Of a stretch of DNA of 64,000 bases, positions 17,999 to 29,290 are shown one piece after another. Source of the stretch: Pseudomonas sp. P818 (GTDB lineage Bacteria > Pseudomonadota > Gammaproteobacteria > Pseudomonadales > Pseudomonadaceae); the NCBI RefSeq assembly GCF_000418555.1, contig NZ_ATKM01000003.1, positions 91,384-155,383 of the forward strand, given 5' to 3'. The position numbers and the translations under genes are program-made. Each line of letters opens with the position of its first letter. Positions within the stretch are counted from its first letter, which is position 1. Below the pieces are notes generated by a model. That model did no database searches and was not told where the DNA came from. It saw only the letters and a list, made by a program, of their open reading frames with translations.

Positions 17999-18937
17999 AT
18001 GCCCCGCGAAATTCGCATCGCCACCCGTAAGAGCGCCCTGGCCCTGTGGCAGGCCGAGTATGTCAAAGCCCGTCTGGAGCAGGCTCACCCTGGCCTGAAG
18101 GTCAGCCTGGTGCCCATGGTCAGCCGCGGCGACAAGCTGCTCGATGCGCCGCTGGCGAAGATCGGTGGCAAGGGCCTGTTCGTTAAAGAGCTGGAAACCG
18201 CCCTGCTGGAAAACGAGGCCGACATCGCCGTGCACTCGATGAAGGACGTGCCGATGGACTTTCCCGAGGGCCTGGGCCTGTATTGCATCTGCGAGCGTGA
18301 AGACCCGCGTGACGCCTTCGTCTCCAATACCTATGACAGCCTCGATGCGCTGCCAGCCGGCAGCGTGGTCGGCACCTCCAGCCTGCGTCGCCAGGCCCAG
18401 CTGCTGGCGCGCCGGCCCGATCTGAAAATCCAGTTCCTGCGCGGCAACGTCAACACCCGTCTGGCCAAGCTCGATGCCGGCGAGTACGACGCCATCATCC
18501 TCGCTGCGGCCGGTCTGATCCGCCTGGGTTTCGAGGATCGCATCCGCAGCTCGATCAGCGCCGAAGACAGCCTGCCTGCCGGCGGGCAGGGTGCCGTGGG
18601 CATCGAGTGCCGCAGTGCCGACAGCGATGTGCATGCGCTGCTGGCACCCTTGCACCATCACGAGACGGCCCTGCGGGTGACCGCCGAGCGCGCGCTGAAC
18701 AAGCACCTCAATGGCGGCTGCCAGGTGCCTATCGCCTGCTATGCGCTGCTAGAAGGTGACCAACTGTGGCTGCGCGGCCTGGTCGGCCAACCTGATGGAG
18801 GCCTGTTGCTGCGTGCCGAAGAGCGCGCTGCCAGCAGCGATGCCGAGGCGCTGGGCGTACGCGTGGCCGAGGCGCTGCTGGCGCAGGGTGCCGACGCCAT
18901 TCTCAAGGCCGTTTACGGTGAGGCCGGGCACCCTTGA
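17999..18937 (+). CDS. hemC: Hydroxymethylbilane synthase
   Basis: A 312-residue porphobilinogen deaminase that joins four porphobilinogens in haem synthesis. [16 protein letters not shown] is the typical N-terminus; [10 protein letters not shown] and the dipyrromethane cofactor cysteine in [13 protein letters not shown] (about residue 242) are present. A TATGAT-like -10 element lies at about 17963 in the algR-hemC gap. It overlaps hemD by 4 bases. Confidence 0.96.
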   Translation: MPREIRIATRKSALALWQAEYVKARLEQAHPGLKVSLVPMVSRGDKLLDAPLAKIGGKGLFVKELETALLENEADIAVHSMKDVPMDFPEGLGLYCICEREDPRDAFVSNTYDSLDALPAGSVVGTSSLRRQAQLLARRPDLKIQFLRGNVNTRLAKLDAGEYDAIILAAAGLIRLGFEDRIRSSISAEDSLPAGGQGAVGIECRSADSDVHALLAPLHHHETALRVTAERALNKHLNGGCQVPIACYALLEGDQLWLRGLVGQPDGGLLLRAEERAASSDAEALGVRVAEALLAQGADAILKAVYGEAGHP

Positions 18938-19704
18938 GCACCTGGCGCCTGTTGCTGACGCGTCCTGCCGAGGACTGTGCGGCGCTGGCGCAGACCCTGG
19001 CCGCCCTTGGGGTGGCCAGTCACTGCATGCCGCTGCTGGCCATCGAGGCATTGGCCGAAACCGGCCAGCAGCGCGACACCTTTGCCGAACTGCAGCGTTA
19101 TTGCGCGGTGATCGTGGTCAGCAAGCCGGCCGCGCGGATTGGCCTGCAGCTATTGGCGCGACATGCCGCACCGGCGCCCGATCTGCCCTGGTTCAGTGTC
19201 GGTGCGGCTACCGCCGCGGTGCTCGCCGAGCAGGGCTTGCGCGTGTATTTCCCCGACTCGGGTGATGACAGCGAAGCGCTGCTTGCCCTGCCTGAACTGC
19301 ACCACGCCGTTGCCGCGGCACCTGCGCCGCGCGTACTGATCCTGCGTGGCGAAGGTGGCCGAGAATTCCTCGCCGAACGCTTGCGCGGCCAAGGCGTGAC
19401 GGTCGACTATCTGCCACTGTATCGCCGCGTGCTGCCGCATTACGCGCCGGGCGAGCTTGGCCGGTGCGTGCGAGCGGAACGCCTGAACGGCCTGGTTGTC
19501 AGCAGTGGACAGGGTTTCGAACATCTGCTGCAGCTGGCTGGCGATGACTGGCCGGCATTGGCTCGGCTACCCTTGTTCGTACCCAGCCCGCGTGTCGCCG
19601 AGCAGGCGCGCAAGGCGGGTGCGGAAATCGTTGTGGACTGTCGCGGCGCCAATGCCGCGGCCTTGCAGGCAGCGCTGGAGCAGTTTCCGGCTGCCGCCCT
19701 CTAA
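18934..19704 (+). CDS. hemD: Uroporphyrinogen-III synthase
   Basis: A 256-residue enzyme that cyclises hydroxymethylbilane with ring-D inversion. The family is weakly conserved, but the two-domain pattern is clear: [23 protein letters not shown] at the N-terminus, then [23 protein letters not shown]. The start codon is TTG at 18934, overlapping the hemC stop as TTGA, which implies translational coupling. hemX follows 12 bases downstream. Confidence 0.92.
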   Translation: MSTWRLLLTRPAEDCAALAQTLAALGVASHCMPLLAIEALAETGQQRDTFAELQRYCAVIVVSKPAARIGLQLLARHAAPAPDLPWFSVGAATAAVLAEQGLRVYFPDSGDDSEALLALPELHHAVAAAPAPRVLILRGEGGREFLAERLRGQGVTVDYLPLYRRVLPHYAPGELGRCVRAERLNGLVVSSGQGFEHLLQLAGDDWPALARLPLFVPSPRVAEQARKAGAEIVVDCRGANAAALQAALEQFPAAAL

Positions 19705-19716
19705 AAGGACGGATAC

Positions 19717-20850
19717 GTGAGCGAAGCATCCACCCCGAAGACGCCAGAAGAGCAACCGGCCAGCGAAGCCGTGAAGACCACACCAACCCCCTCATCCGCC
19801 CAGGCACCTCGCACTGGCGGCGGCAGTGGTCTTGCCGCGCTGGCTTTGCTGATCGGCCTGGCGGGTGCCGGTGCGGGCGGCTGGAGCCTCTGGCAGCTGT
19901 ACGAAATGCAAAACAGGGATCAGCAGCAAGCTGAAGACCTGCAGCGCACCCGCGACGACAGTGCGAAGAAAGTGGATGAATTGGCCCAGCGTCTGGATTC
20001 GCGCCTGTCCGCCCTGCCCAGCGCCGCCGAGCTGGACGAGCGCCGCCGTCTGCTGGCCAACCTGCAGAGCGATCAGCAGCGCATGAGCCAGCGCCTGGAA
20101 AGCGTGCTCGACGGCAGCCGCCAGGATTGGCGCCTGGACGAGGCCGAGCACCTGCTGCGCCTGGCCACCCTGCGTTTGTCTGCCTTGCAGGATGTGGCCT
20201 CGGCCGAGGCCCTGGTCGAGGCGGCCGACGATATCCTCCGTGACCAGGACGATCCCGCCGCCTTCGCTGCTCGTGAGCAGCTCAGCCGCAGCCTGGAAGC
20301 GCTGCGCACCACCGCGCGGCCGGATCGCGTCGGCCTGTTCCTGCAACTGGGCGCCCTGCGTGAGCAGGCCGCCACCCTCAACCCCCTGGCTCCCACCCTC
20401 GAAGGGCAGGGCGATGTGCTCTCCGACCTGGCCGCCGAAGGCGATGGCAGCGCCTGGTGGAGCGAGTGGGCGAAGAAGCTTTCCGACTACTTCCGCATCG
20501 AATTCGACGCTGATCGCAACGTACGTCCGCTGCTGTCGGGGCAAAGCCTGTCGCAGGTTCGCCTGAGCCTGTCGCTGGCGCTGGAACAGGCGCAGTGGGC
20601 TGCGCTGCATGGTCAGACCGGTGTGTACAAGCAGTCGCTGAAGCAGGCCGAGGAAATTCTCGACGCACACTTCAATCTGGACAACCCGGACAGCCGCGCC
20701 CTGCGTCAGCGCTTCAGCGAGTTGGCCGATGCCAGCATCGAGGTCAAGGTGCCGGATCTGAGCGAGTCGCTCGACACGCTGCAGGCCTACCTGCAACGCA
20801 AGCAGGCGCAACGTCGGCAGGGGGCCGCCGCGGCCGGGGAGGCGCAATGA
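19717..20850 (+). CDS. hemX: HemX-like membrane protein
   Basis: A 377-residue protein of the HemX family (often annotated as uroporphyrinogen-III C-methyltransferase, without shown activity). A low-complexity Pro/Thr/Ala N-terminus is followed by one membrane helix (GLAALALLIGLAGAGAGGW, about 36-54) and a long periplasmic coiled coil (LQRTRDDSAKKVDELAQRLDSRLS). The start codon is GTG with AAGGA upstream. It overlaps hemY by 4 bases. Role in haem synthesis is assumed from the operon. Confidence 0.88.
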   Translation: MSEASTPKTPEEQPASEAVKTTPTPSSAQAPRTGGGSGLAALALLIGLAGAGAGGWSLWQLYEMQNRDQQQAEDLQRTRDDSAKKVDELAQRLDSRLSALPSAAELDERRRLLANLQSDQQRMSQRLESVLDGSRQDWRLDEAEHLLRLATLRLSALQDVASAEALVEAADDILRDQDDPAAFAAREQLSRSLEALRTTARPDRVGLFLQLGALREQAATLNPLAPTLEGQGDVLSDLAAEGDGSAWWSEWAKKLSDYFRIEFDADRNVRPLLSGQSLSQVRLSLSLALEQAQWAALHGQTGVYKQSLKQAEEILDAHFNLDNPDSRALRQRFSELADASIEVKVPDLSESLDTLQAYLQRKQAQRRQGAAAAGEAQ

Positions 20851-22094
20851 AACGCCTGTTCTGGCTTCTGCTACTGCTGGCCATCGCCGCCGGGCTCTAC
20901 CTGCTCAGTCTGGCCATCGAGGCTGACCGCGGTTACGTGCTGTTCGCCTACAAGGGCTTCCGTTACCAGTCCGGCCTTTGGGCATTCCTTGGCCTGCTGG
21001 TGGTCGTGGTGGTGCTCTACTACCTGATCAAGTGGACGCTGCGTCTGCTGCTCAGCTCGACGCGTCTGGCCAACCCCTGGTCGCGTCTGCACCGCGATCG
21101 CCGCGTGCGACAGGCTTCCGAGCAGGGCATGCTGGATCTCGCCGAAGGCCGCTGGGCCCGTGCACAACGCCAGCTGACCCGAGCCGCCGAAGCCGACAGC
21201 CAGCCGCTGATGTATTACCTCGGCGCCGCGCGGGCCGCCAACAAGCTTGGCGAACATGAACAGAGCGATGCACTGCTCGAACGCGCACTGAACAAGCAGC
21301 CACAGGCCGAGCTGGCGATCGCCCTGACCCACGCCGAGCTGCAACGCAGCCGTGGCGACAGTGACGCGGCGCTGGAAACCCTGCAGGCCATGCGTCAACG
21401 CCACCCAGGCCATCATCTGGTTCTGCGACAGTTGCAGCGTCTGTATCTGCAGCGCCAGGACTGGTCGGCACTGCTCGGCCTGCTGCCGGAGTTGCGTAAG
21501 GAAAAGGCGCTACCCGCCGCAGAGCTGGACGAGCTGGAGCGCGAAACCTGGCGTGGTCGCCTGGCCGAGGTCGGCGAGTACGGGTTGGCGCAGGGCGAGA
21601 CGGCCCTGCAGCCACTGAGCAAGGCCTGGAACCAGTTGTCGGCCAGCCTGCGCAACGAGCCAGAGCTGATCGCCACCTATGTCGAGCAGCTGCGTCGTCT
21701 GGGCGCCCAGGAAGAAGCCGAAGAGGTGCTGCGCGGCGCACTCAAGCGCGATTACGACAGCCGTCTGGCGCGCTTCTATGGTGTGCTGCGCGGCGCCGAC
21801 CCGGCGCGCCAGCTGCAAACGGCCGAACTCTGGCTCAAGCAGCATCCTGAGGATCCAGCCCTCCTGCTGACCCTGGGCCGCCTGTGCCTGCAGAACCAAT
21901 TGTGGGGCAAGGCGCGTGACTATTTCGAAACCAGCCTGAAGCTCGAGCGTCACCCGGAAACCTGTGCCGAACTGGCGCGCCTGCTGGCGCAGCTGGGCGA
22001 ACTCGAACGCAGCAATCAGCTGCTGCTGGAGAGTCTCGGCCTGCTGCATCAGGGGCTGCCGCCACTGCCGCAACCGCAGGGCGTCTCAGCCTGA
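20847..22094 (+). CDS. hemY: HemY-like membrane protein with TPR repeats
   Basis: A 415-residue protein. Two N-terminal membrane helices (LFWLLLLLAIAAGLYLLSL and LWAFLGLLVVVVVLYYLIKW) flank a short periplasmic loop. A helical TPR-type domain fills the rest (for example RAAEADSQPLMYYLGAARAANKLGE). This is the proteobacterial HemY of the hemCDXY operon, unrelated to the oxygen-dependent protoporphyrinogen oxidase of the same name. Last gene of the operon. Confidence 0.9.
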   Translation: MKRLFWLLLLLAIAAGLYLLSLAIEADRGYVLFAYKGFRYQSGLWAFLGLLVVVVVLYYLIKWTLRLLLSSTRLANPWSRLHRDRRVRQASEQGMLDLAEGRWARAQRQLTRAAEADSQPLMYYLGAARAANKLGEHEQSDALLERALNKQPQAELAIALTHAELQRSRGDSDAALETLQAMRQRHPGHHLVLRQLQRLYLQRQDWSALLGLLPELRKEKALPAAELDELERETWRGRLAEVGEYGLAQGETALQPLSKAWNQLSASLRNEPELIATYVEQLRRLGAQEEAEEVLRGALKRDYDSRLARFYGVLRGADPARQLQTAELWLKQHPEDPALLLTLGRLCLQNQLWGKARDYFETSLKLERHPETCAELARLLAQLGELERSNQLLLESLGLLHQGLPPLPQPQGVSA

Positions 22095-22177
22095 ATGGTG
22101 CGGTCGATTGCCGCTGCTGCCTGGCCGTACGGACGGAGGGACGTTCCGGTATGATGAACAGCCTGCTCTGAACCCCG

Positions 22178-22197
22178 GGGCGCCTTGAAAGGCGCCC
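22178..22197 (+). terminator. Hairpin between hemY and dsbB-like gene
   Basis: GGGCGCCTT and AAGGCGCCC pair around two bases. It follows hemY by about 80 bases; only a weak pyrimidine stretch follows (TCGCTTTCCTCT). It may be the hem operon terminator. Ten-base inverted arms GGCCGTACGG (22123-22132) and CCGTACGGCC (22211-22220) enclose it. Confidence 0.5.
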
Positions 22198-22244
22198 TCG
22201 CTTTCCTCTACCGTACGGCCCTCGATTTCCCTCCTGGAGCCATC

Positions 22245-22736
22245 ATGCAATTGGCCAGTCCGCGCCCCCTGTTTTTCCTTGCATTCATCGGCTGTGTACT
22301 GCTGATGGCGGCTGCGCTGTACCTGGAACATGTCGTCGGTCTGGAGCCCTGCCCGATGTGCGTGCTACAGCGTATCTGCGTGGTCCTTTTCGGCGTGGTC
22401 TGCCTGATCGCGGCGATCCATGGTCCGGGGCGTCTCGGTCGGCGTATCTATGCTGTTTTTGCCCTGTTGTTCGCTGCTGCTGGCGCTGCCACCGCGGGTC
22501 GGCAGATCTGGCTGCAGAGCGTACCGGCCGACCAGCTCGAAGCCTGTCTGCCGAGCCTCGAGTTCATGATGCAAGCTCTGCCCATGCAGGACATCGTGCG
22601 TCTGGTGTTCCAGGGCAGTGCCGATTGCGCCGAAGTGAACTGGACGCTGTTCGGCATGAGCATTCCCGAATGGAGCCTGCTCGGTTTCATCGGCATGCTC
22701 GCCTTCTGCCTGTTCCAGCTGCTGCGTCGCAACTGA
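22245..22736 (+). CDS. Disulfide bond formation protein B family (DsbB/DsbH)
   Basis: A 163-residue inner-membrane protein with four membrane helices. Both periplasmic cysteine pairs of DsbB are present: Cys36/Cys39 (EPCPMCVLQR) and Cys100/Cys127 (LEACLPS, SADCAEV). It reoxidises DsbA and passes electrons to ubiquinone. In P. aeruginosa the gene between hemY and algQ is the second DsbB-type gene, dsbH, so this is likely its orthologue. CTGGAGCC serves as ribosome binding site. Confidence 0.9.
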   Translation: MQLASPRPLFFLAFIGCVLLMAAALYLEHVVGLEPCPMCVLQRICVVLFGVVCLIAAIHGPGRLGRRIYAVFALLFAAAGAATAGRQIWLQSVPADQLEACLPSLEFMMQALPMQDIVRLVFQGSADCAEVNWTLFGMSIPEWSLLGFIGMLAFCLFQLLRRN

Positions 22737-23045
22737 GAATGCGAATTGCACGAAGCCACGCCGCTCGTGGCTTCTCTATTAAACGCTCGTATGAAATTTC
22801 TCACGGGTATGCCTTGATGGTGCTCGTCCGCGGGCATAATCTGGCTCGCACGCACCGCCGGAAAAACGCCATTTCGCGGTTGCCTTCCCAAGACCAAGCA
22901 CCGATTGACAAAAAATCGTCGGGAATGATTTTTGATGTTGCGTAGCGATGGCCCGAAGGGTGGCCGCCAAGGTTGGCGCGCCATAAAGAGCGTCTCGGGA
23001 GTGGACGCATAACAGGCATTATCGATAAGGGAAGCGAGGTTCATC
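22737..23045 (+). promoter_or_regulatory. 309-bp gap upstream of algQ with a candidate promoter
   Basis: No gene is seen. A TTGACA hexamer at 22905-22910 is followed 17 bases later by ATTTTT (22928-22933), a fair -35 with a weak -10. A CATAAT hexamer lies at 22835-22840. The stretch 22941-23000 is rich in short GC inversions. This is probably the algQ leader; the start site is not fixed. Confidence 0.35.
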
Positions 23046-23519
23046 ATGCTCGAGAAATGTCGGAACGCACAGGAACGTTGGGGTGGGGTTCACCAGCTGA
23101 TCGATCGCTGGCTGGGGGAGCGCCGTGAACTGGTGCTGGCCTACACCGCTCTCACCAAGGCGCCACAGGCTCCGGCCATCAACTGTGAGTCCCTGCAGGG
23201 CTTCTGCGAGCTGCTGGTGGACTACGTCTCGGCGGGCCACTTCGAGGTCTACGAGCAATTGACCAGCGAGGCCAAAGCCTTCAACGACCGGCGCGGTCTT
23301 GAGCTGGCCAAGCAGATCTATCCGCGCATCGAAGCCATTACCGAGGTCGCCCTGGCGTTCAACGACCGCTGTGACAACGGCGACAGCCGCGACAACGCCT
23401 CACTGGTTGCCGAACTCAATCGCCTTGGTCAACTGTTGCACGAACGTTTCGAACTGGAAGATTGCCTGATCGAGGTGTTGCACAACGCCCATCAGGAACA
23501 GGCGGCCGAAGCGCTCTGA
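23046..23519 (+). CDS. algQ: Rsd/AlgQ anti-sigma-70 regulator
   Basis: A 157-residue helical protein of the Rsd/AlgQ family. The N-terminus [33 protein letters not shown] is diagnostic. It binds domain 4 of the housekeeping sigma factor and frees RNA polymerase for alternative sigmas; in Pseudomonas it affects alginate and iron-related genes. It lies at the conserved place near algP. Confidence 0.93.
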   Translation: MLEKCRNAQERWGGVHQLIDRWLGERRELVLAYTALTKAPQAPAINCESLQGFCELLVDYVSAGHFEVYEQLTSEAKAFNDRRGLELAKQIYPRIEAITEVALAFNDRCDNGDSRDNASLVAELNRLGQLLHERFELEDCLIEVLHNAHQEQAAEAL

Positions 23520-23591
23520 CCGCTCGATGTCAAAAAAGCCCGGTCTGAGTCCGTAATGCCGTTCACATAGGAAACGGTCGAACGCGATCAG

Positions 23592-23697
23592 TCCCCTCGC
23601 CCCTCCGGGGAGAGGGTTAGGGAGAGGGGAAAACTGGAAGTTTTTTCAGTGTTTTCAGCCCTCTCCCCCAGCCCCTCTCCCATAAATGGGAGAGGGG
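23592..23697. repeat. Interspersed repeat pair, CCCTCTCCC family
   Basis: Two units in the 254-base gap between algQ and the FKBP gene: one at 23592-23628 (CCCCTCGCCCCTCCGGGGAG and GGGAGAGGGG) and a palindrome at 23672-23697 around ATAAAT. Same family as 1193-1231. The convergent position suggests it may also act as a bidirectional terminator. Confidence 0.65.
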
Positions 23698-23773
23698 AGC
23701 CAAGCGCGAGCACCTTAAGTGAACAGCATTCCGGATCTGAGTCCGGGCTTTTCATTGTGGATAAGGGCGGCGC

Positions 23774-24421
23774 TCAGTTGGCCACGTCCAACAGGCGCAG
23801 GTCGAACACCAGAGGCGCGTGGGGTGGAATCAGATCGCCGGCGCCATCTTCCCCGTACGCCTGATCCGATGGAATCACCAGGCGCCAGTGCGCGCCCTTC
23901 GGCATCTGCAGCAATGCGCTGCGCCAGCCGGCGATCAGGCTGTCCAGGCGAAACCACTGCGGTGTAGTGCTCTCGTCGAAGACACTGCCGTCGGCCAGTT
24001 CGCCGCGATAACTTACCTGCACCCGACTGCGTGCGGTGGGCTTGACCCCACTGCCAGGGCTGAGCTCGGTCACCAGTACGCCATTGGCCAGCGCCCGCAC
24101 GTTGGGGCGGCGACTTTCCTCGGCGAGAAAACGTTGCTCGGCTTCGATGGCCTTGGTATGGCGTTGGGGCGAGGCTTCGATACGGGCTTCGTGCTCATCG
24201 AGCAGTTGCTCGATGCGGCCTGCCTCGAGCCGCAACGGTTTGCCCTCGTAAGCCTGGCGCAGGCCTTCGAGCAGCTCGCTCAGCGGCAGGGCGGGGACCT
24301 CTTCATGCAGGCGTTCGCCGAGGCGCACACCGAGACTGTAAGCCAGATCCTGCTGATGCTGGTCGGCCTGCACGGCCAGGCTGCAGCAGAGAGCGAGGGT
24401 GGCGAGTACGGCGCGGCTCAT
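23774..24421 (-). CDS. FKBP-type peptidyl-prolyl cis-trans isomerase
   Basis: A 215-residue periplasmic isomerase. Signal peptide MSRAVLATLALCCSLAVQA is followed by an FkpA/Mip-like dimerisation part (DLAYSLGVRLGERL) and an FKBP domain (VQVSYRGELADGSVFDES, LIAGWRSALLQMPKGAHWRLVIPSDQAYG). The usual Trp/Tyr/Asp pocket residues are mostly there. It speeds proline isomerisation in exported proteins. It sits between algQ and algP as in P. aeruginosa. Confidence 0.9.
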   Translation of the reverse strand: MSRAVLATLALCCSLAVQADQHQQDLAYSLGVRLGERLHEEVPALPLSELLEGLRQAYEGKPLRLEAGRIEQLLDEHEARIEASPQRHTKAIEAEQRFLAEESRRPNVRALANGVLVTELSPGSGVKPTARSRVQVSYRGELADGSVFDESTTPQWFRLDSLIAGWRSALLQMPKGAHWRLVIPSDQAYGEDGAGDLIPPHAPLVFDLRLLDVAN

Positions 24422-24557
24422 GAGGGTTTCTCCCGGTGGCTATGCCTGCGATTATGCCAGGCGAGCGGTACCCGTGCTGCGATCACCAAAAGGCCTATGG
24501 CGAGGCGCCTCGCCTGCGTCTAGTATGGGCGCATCCACATCCGCCTGGAGGCGCGCC

Positions 24558-25514
24558 ATGTCGGCCAAGAAGAAGTCCGTGACTACCCCGTTGCACCTGT
24601 TGCATCAACTGTCTGCCAGCCTGCTCGAACATCTGGAAAATGCCTGCTCGCAAGCGCTGATCGACGCCGAGAAACTGCTCGCCAAACTGGAGAAGCAGCG
24701 CGGCAAGGCTCAGGAAAAACTGCACAAGGCCCGCAGCAAGCTGCAGGACGCCGCCGTTGCCGGCAAGACCAAGGCGCAAGCCAAGGCCAAGGATGCCGTC
24801 GCCGAACTGGAAGAGCTGCTCGATGCGCTCAAGGCCAGCCAGAGCGAAACCCGTACCTACATCGCCCAGCTCAAGCGTGACGCTCAGGAAAGCCTGAAGC
24901 TGGCGCAGGGCGTTGGCAAGGTGAAGGAGGCTGCCGGCAAGGCGCTGGACGCACGTGAAGCCAAGGCCGCCGCGCCGGCAGCCAAGCCTGCAAGCAAACC
25001 GGCTGCGGCGAAGAAGCCCGCTGCCGCAAAAGCAGCGGTGAAGAAGGCTCCGGCCAAACCCGCTGCTGCCAAACCGGCCAGCAAACCAGCCGCCAAGCCG
25101 GTGGCGGCCAGCAAGCCGGCTGCAAAACCCGCGGTCGCCAGCAAGCCAGCGGCTAAACCTGCTGCCAGCAAGCCTGCAGCGGCTAAACCGGCCGCGCCCA
25201 AGGCTGCCGCCAAACCTGCTGCCGCCAAGCCGGCGGCCAAACCAGCCGCAAAGCCAGCCGCAGCGAAAGCGCCGGCCAAGCCAGCAGCGGCCAGTAAGCC
25301 AGCAGCCAAGCCAGCTGCCGCCAAACCTGCTGCGAAGCCCGCCGCCAAAGCCACGCCTGCCAAGCCAGCTGCTGCGAAGAAGCCGGCTGCAGCGAAGAAG
25401 GCCCCGGCCAAGCCGGCAGCAGCCAAGCCAGCTGCTGCGCCGGCAGCTCCGGTTGCGCCAGCCGCGCCGGCTGCGCCTGCCGTGAGCGGCAGCGATACGC
25501 CGAGCGCCTCCTAA
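24558..25514 (+). CDS. algP: Histone H1-like DNA-binding protein AlgP
   Basis: A 318-residue protein in two parts. Residues 1-135 form a helical, charged domain (LLHLLHQLSASLLEHL-like start, then LLAKLEKQRGKAQEKLHKARSKL). From about residue 136 on it is a tail of about two dozen KPAA-type units (KPAAK, KPAAAK, KPASK), very basic and disordered, like eukaryotic histone H1. AlgP (AlgR3) affects alginate gene expression. The tail DNA is highly repetitive, so its length likely varies between strains. The start at 24558 follows CTGGAGG. Confidence 0.9.
   Translation: MSAKKKSVTTPLHLLHQLSASLLEHLENACSQALIDAEKLLAKLEKQRGKAQEKLHKARSKLQDAAVAGKTKAQAKAKDAVAELEELLDALKASQSETRTYIAQLKRDAQESLKLAQGVGKVKEAAGKALDAREAKAAAPAAKPASKPAAAKKPAAAKAAVKKAPAKPAAAKPASKPAAKPVAASKPAAKPAVASKPAAKPAASKPAAAKPAAPKAAAKPAAAKPAAKPAAKPAAAKAPAKPAAASKPAAKPAAAKPAAKPAAKATPAKPAAAKKPAAAKKAPAKPAAAKPAAAPAAPVAPAAPAAPAVSGSDTPSAS
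24966..25470 (+). repeat. Imperfect tandem repeats encoding the AlgP KPAA tail
   Basis: About 500 bases made of 12- to 18-base variants of AAGCCGGCCGCCG-type units. The third codon positions vary, so units are related but not identical. Slippage or recombination could change the tail length in frame. Confidence 0.8.
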
Positions 25515-25954
25515 GGCAGATGGATGGCGCCGCGCAGCACCTGCAGCGCGGCGCTGTCATTTTCGGCCAGGCGAATCAGCCAATCCTCTTCACCCGCTTC
25601 GCAAGGCCAGCTCTCGGCCAGCGTCTGCAGCCGTTCGAGCAATACCCGTTCGGCCTGCAATTCCAGTTTCTTGATCTGTTCGCGCAAGGCCGCCAGTTCG
25701 GCATCCTCGCCTGCTGCCGTGCGCCAGTTGTGTCGTGTCTGACGCAAGGGCGAGATCACCTCTCCCTGCCAGGGGCCGGCCACTGCCGTCAGGGCACGCA
25801 GGCGTTCATCCAGGCAGCGCACGCCACGCTGCTGCAGCCAGGCGCCAGTCAGTAGCAGGCAAACATCACCACCCGCGTCCTGCAGTTCCAGGCAGGCCTG
25901 TTCCACGCCCGGTCTGGTATAGAGTTCGACGGCGAAATTCCACAGATCCTGCAC
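25511..25954 (-). CDS. TIGR02444 family protein
   Basis: A 147-residue protein starting MQDLWNFAVELYTRPGVEQACLELQDAGGDVCLLL, the signature of the TIGR02444 family. A coiled segment (ELAALREQIKKLELQAERVLLERL) follows. No known function. It is convergent with algP (4-base overlap of the ends) and divergent from the ABC-F gene, 38 bases apart, so promoters must lie close together. Confidence 0.82.
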   Translation of the reverse strand: MQDLWNFAVELYTRPGVEQACLELQDAGGDVCLLLTGAWLQQRGVRCLDERLRALTAVAGPWQGEVISPLRQTRHNWRTAAGEDAELAALREQIKKLELQAERVLLERLQTLAESWPCEAGEEDWLIRLAENDSAALQVLRGAIHLP

Positions 25955-25992
25955 GCGGCCTCCGGGGCGATTTGATAGACTCCGCGGCCATT

Positions 25993-27905
<1,913 letters not shown>

Positions 27906-27906
<1 letters not shown>

Positions 27907-28445
27907 TGGAACAGCTGGAACTGCTGATGGCCTGGCGCGAGCCGCTGATTCGTACTGGCCAGGTACTGCTGATCATCCTGCTGGCATGGATCGCCCAGCG
28001 CATTCTCACTCGCGCCATCAGTCGCCTCGGCGAGCGCTACAGCCTGTTGCCGCAGGAAGTGCTGCAGCCGCTGCGCGGCCTGGTGCGCTGGTTGATCATG
28101 GGCAGTGCCTTCATGCTGGTGCTCGAGCGTTTGGGCGTTTCAGCCAACGTGCTGTGGACGGCGCTGACCGGTTTCACTGCCGTCGCTGCGGTGGCGTTCT
28201 TCGCCATCTGGAGCGTGCTGTCGAACATGTTCTGCGCGCTGCTGATCTTCACCATGGGTCCGTTTCGCCTGGGCGATACCGTCGAGGTCATCGAGAGTGC
28301 CGACAAGCCTGGCGTAAAGGGGCGGGTGATCGCCATCAATCTGTTCTATACCACCCTGCAGGACCTCGACGAAAACGCCGCCGGGGCATTGTTGCAGGTG
28401 CCCAACAGCCTGTTCTTCCAGAAGTCGGTGCGGCGCTGGCGCTGA
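27906..28445 (+). CDS. Small MscS-type mechanosensitive channel
   Basis: A 179-residue membrane protein, shorter than E. coli MscS (286). Three helices are visible (VLLIILLAWIAQRIL, GLVRWLIMGSAFMLVLERL, WTALTGFTAVAAVAFFAIWSVLSNMFCALL), the last being pore-like, followed by a beta domain, MGPFRLGDTVEVIES. The cytoplasmic C-terminal domain is largely absent. Coupled by a 1-base overlap to the ABC-F gene. Confidence 0.85.
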
Positions 28446-28506
28446 GTACGGGGGCAGGAGTAGGCTGTAGCGCTCTCCCCTGATTTCAGCTTTCGAGGTA
28501 CGCATC

Positions 28507-29139
28507 ATGGCATTGGAAACCTGGCTCGCTTTCTTCGTCGCCTGCTGGGTGATCAGCCTGTCGCCGGGCGCCGGTGCCGTGGCCTCGATGTCGGCCGGCA
28601 TGCAATACGGCTTCTGGCGTGGCTACTGGAACGCGCTCGGCCTGCAGCTCGGTCTGGCGTTGCAGATCGCTATCGTAGCTGCCGGCGTGGGCGCCGTTCT
28701 GGCCACCTCGGCCCTGGCTTTCAGCCTGATCAAATGGTTCGGCGTGGCCTATCTGGTGTTCCTTGCCTACAAACAATGGGTCGCGCTGCCCAGCGATCTG
28801 GATGCCGGTGCGGCCGAGCGTCCCATTGGCCGGCCGCTGACCCTGGTGTTACGTGGTTTCCTGGTCAATTTCAGCAACCCCAAGGCGATCGTGTTCATGC
28901 TCGCGGTACTGCCGCAGTTCATCAATCCGCATGCGCCGCTGGTGGCTCAGTACTTGGTGATGGGCGTGACCATGATCACTGTCGACCTGATCGTCATGGC
29001 GGGCTATACCGGACTCGCCTCGCGCGTGCTGCGCCTGCTGCGTACACCCCGCCAGCAACGGGTGATGAATCGCAGCTTCGCCGCACTCTTCGCCGCCGCT
29101 GCCGGCCTGCTGGCCACGGTCAAGCGCGCCGCTGTCTGA
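28507..29139 (+). CDS. LysE/RhtB family exporter
   Basis: A 210-residue inner-membrane protein with about six hydrophobic segments. LSPGAGAVASMSAGMQYGFWRGYWNALG is the conserved LysE motif near the N-terminus, and LVNFSNPKAIVFMLAVLPQF is the family motif in the middle. Such proteins export amino acids or derivatives such as homoserine; the substrate here is not known. A strong hairpin follows. Confidence 0.9.
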   Translation: MALETWLAFFVACWVISLSPGAGAVASMSAGMQYGFWRGYWNALGLQLGLALQIAIVAAGVGAVLATSALAFSLIKWFGVAYLVFLAYKQWVALPSDLDAGAAERPIGRPLTLVLRGFLVNFSNPKAIVFMLAVLPQFINPHAPLVAQYLVMGVTMITVDLIVMAGYTGLASRVLRLLRTPRQQRVMNRSFAALFAAAAGLLATVKRAAV

Positions 29140-29148
29140 GTCTCGTTT

Positions 29149-29175
29149 GGCCTCGACCGAATGTCGGTCGAGGCC
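29149..29175. terminator. Perfect 12-bp hairpin after the LysE-type gene
   Basis: GGCCTCGACCGA and TCGGTCGAGGCC flank a 3-base ATG loop, 10 bases after the stop codon. No T-run follows, so it may stabilise the mRNA end or stop transcription with help. Confidence 0.55.
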
Positions 29176-29290
29176 GTTCGCTGCAACGCTCCGTTCGGCT
29201 GAATGTTACGAGATATTTCAGATTGTTCTTGTGCTGAGCCGTTAGGCCGGCAACAATTTAATGCCACCCATTCTCGTTTGGGATGCATTA

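Noticed and set aside
24884..25426. Minus-strand Ala/Gly-rich frame opposite the algP tail
   Set aside because: It is the mirror of the KPAA repeats and has no ribosome site.
29176..29290. Fur box in front of the iron permease
   Set aside because: No GATAATGATAATCATTATC-like 19-mer can be seen.
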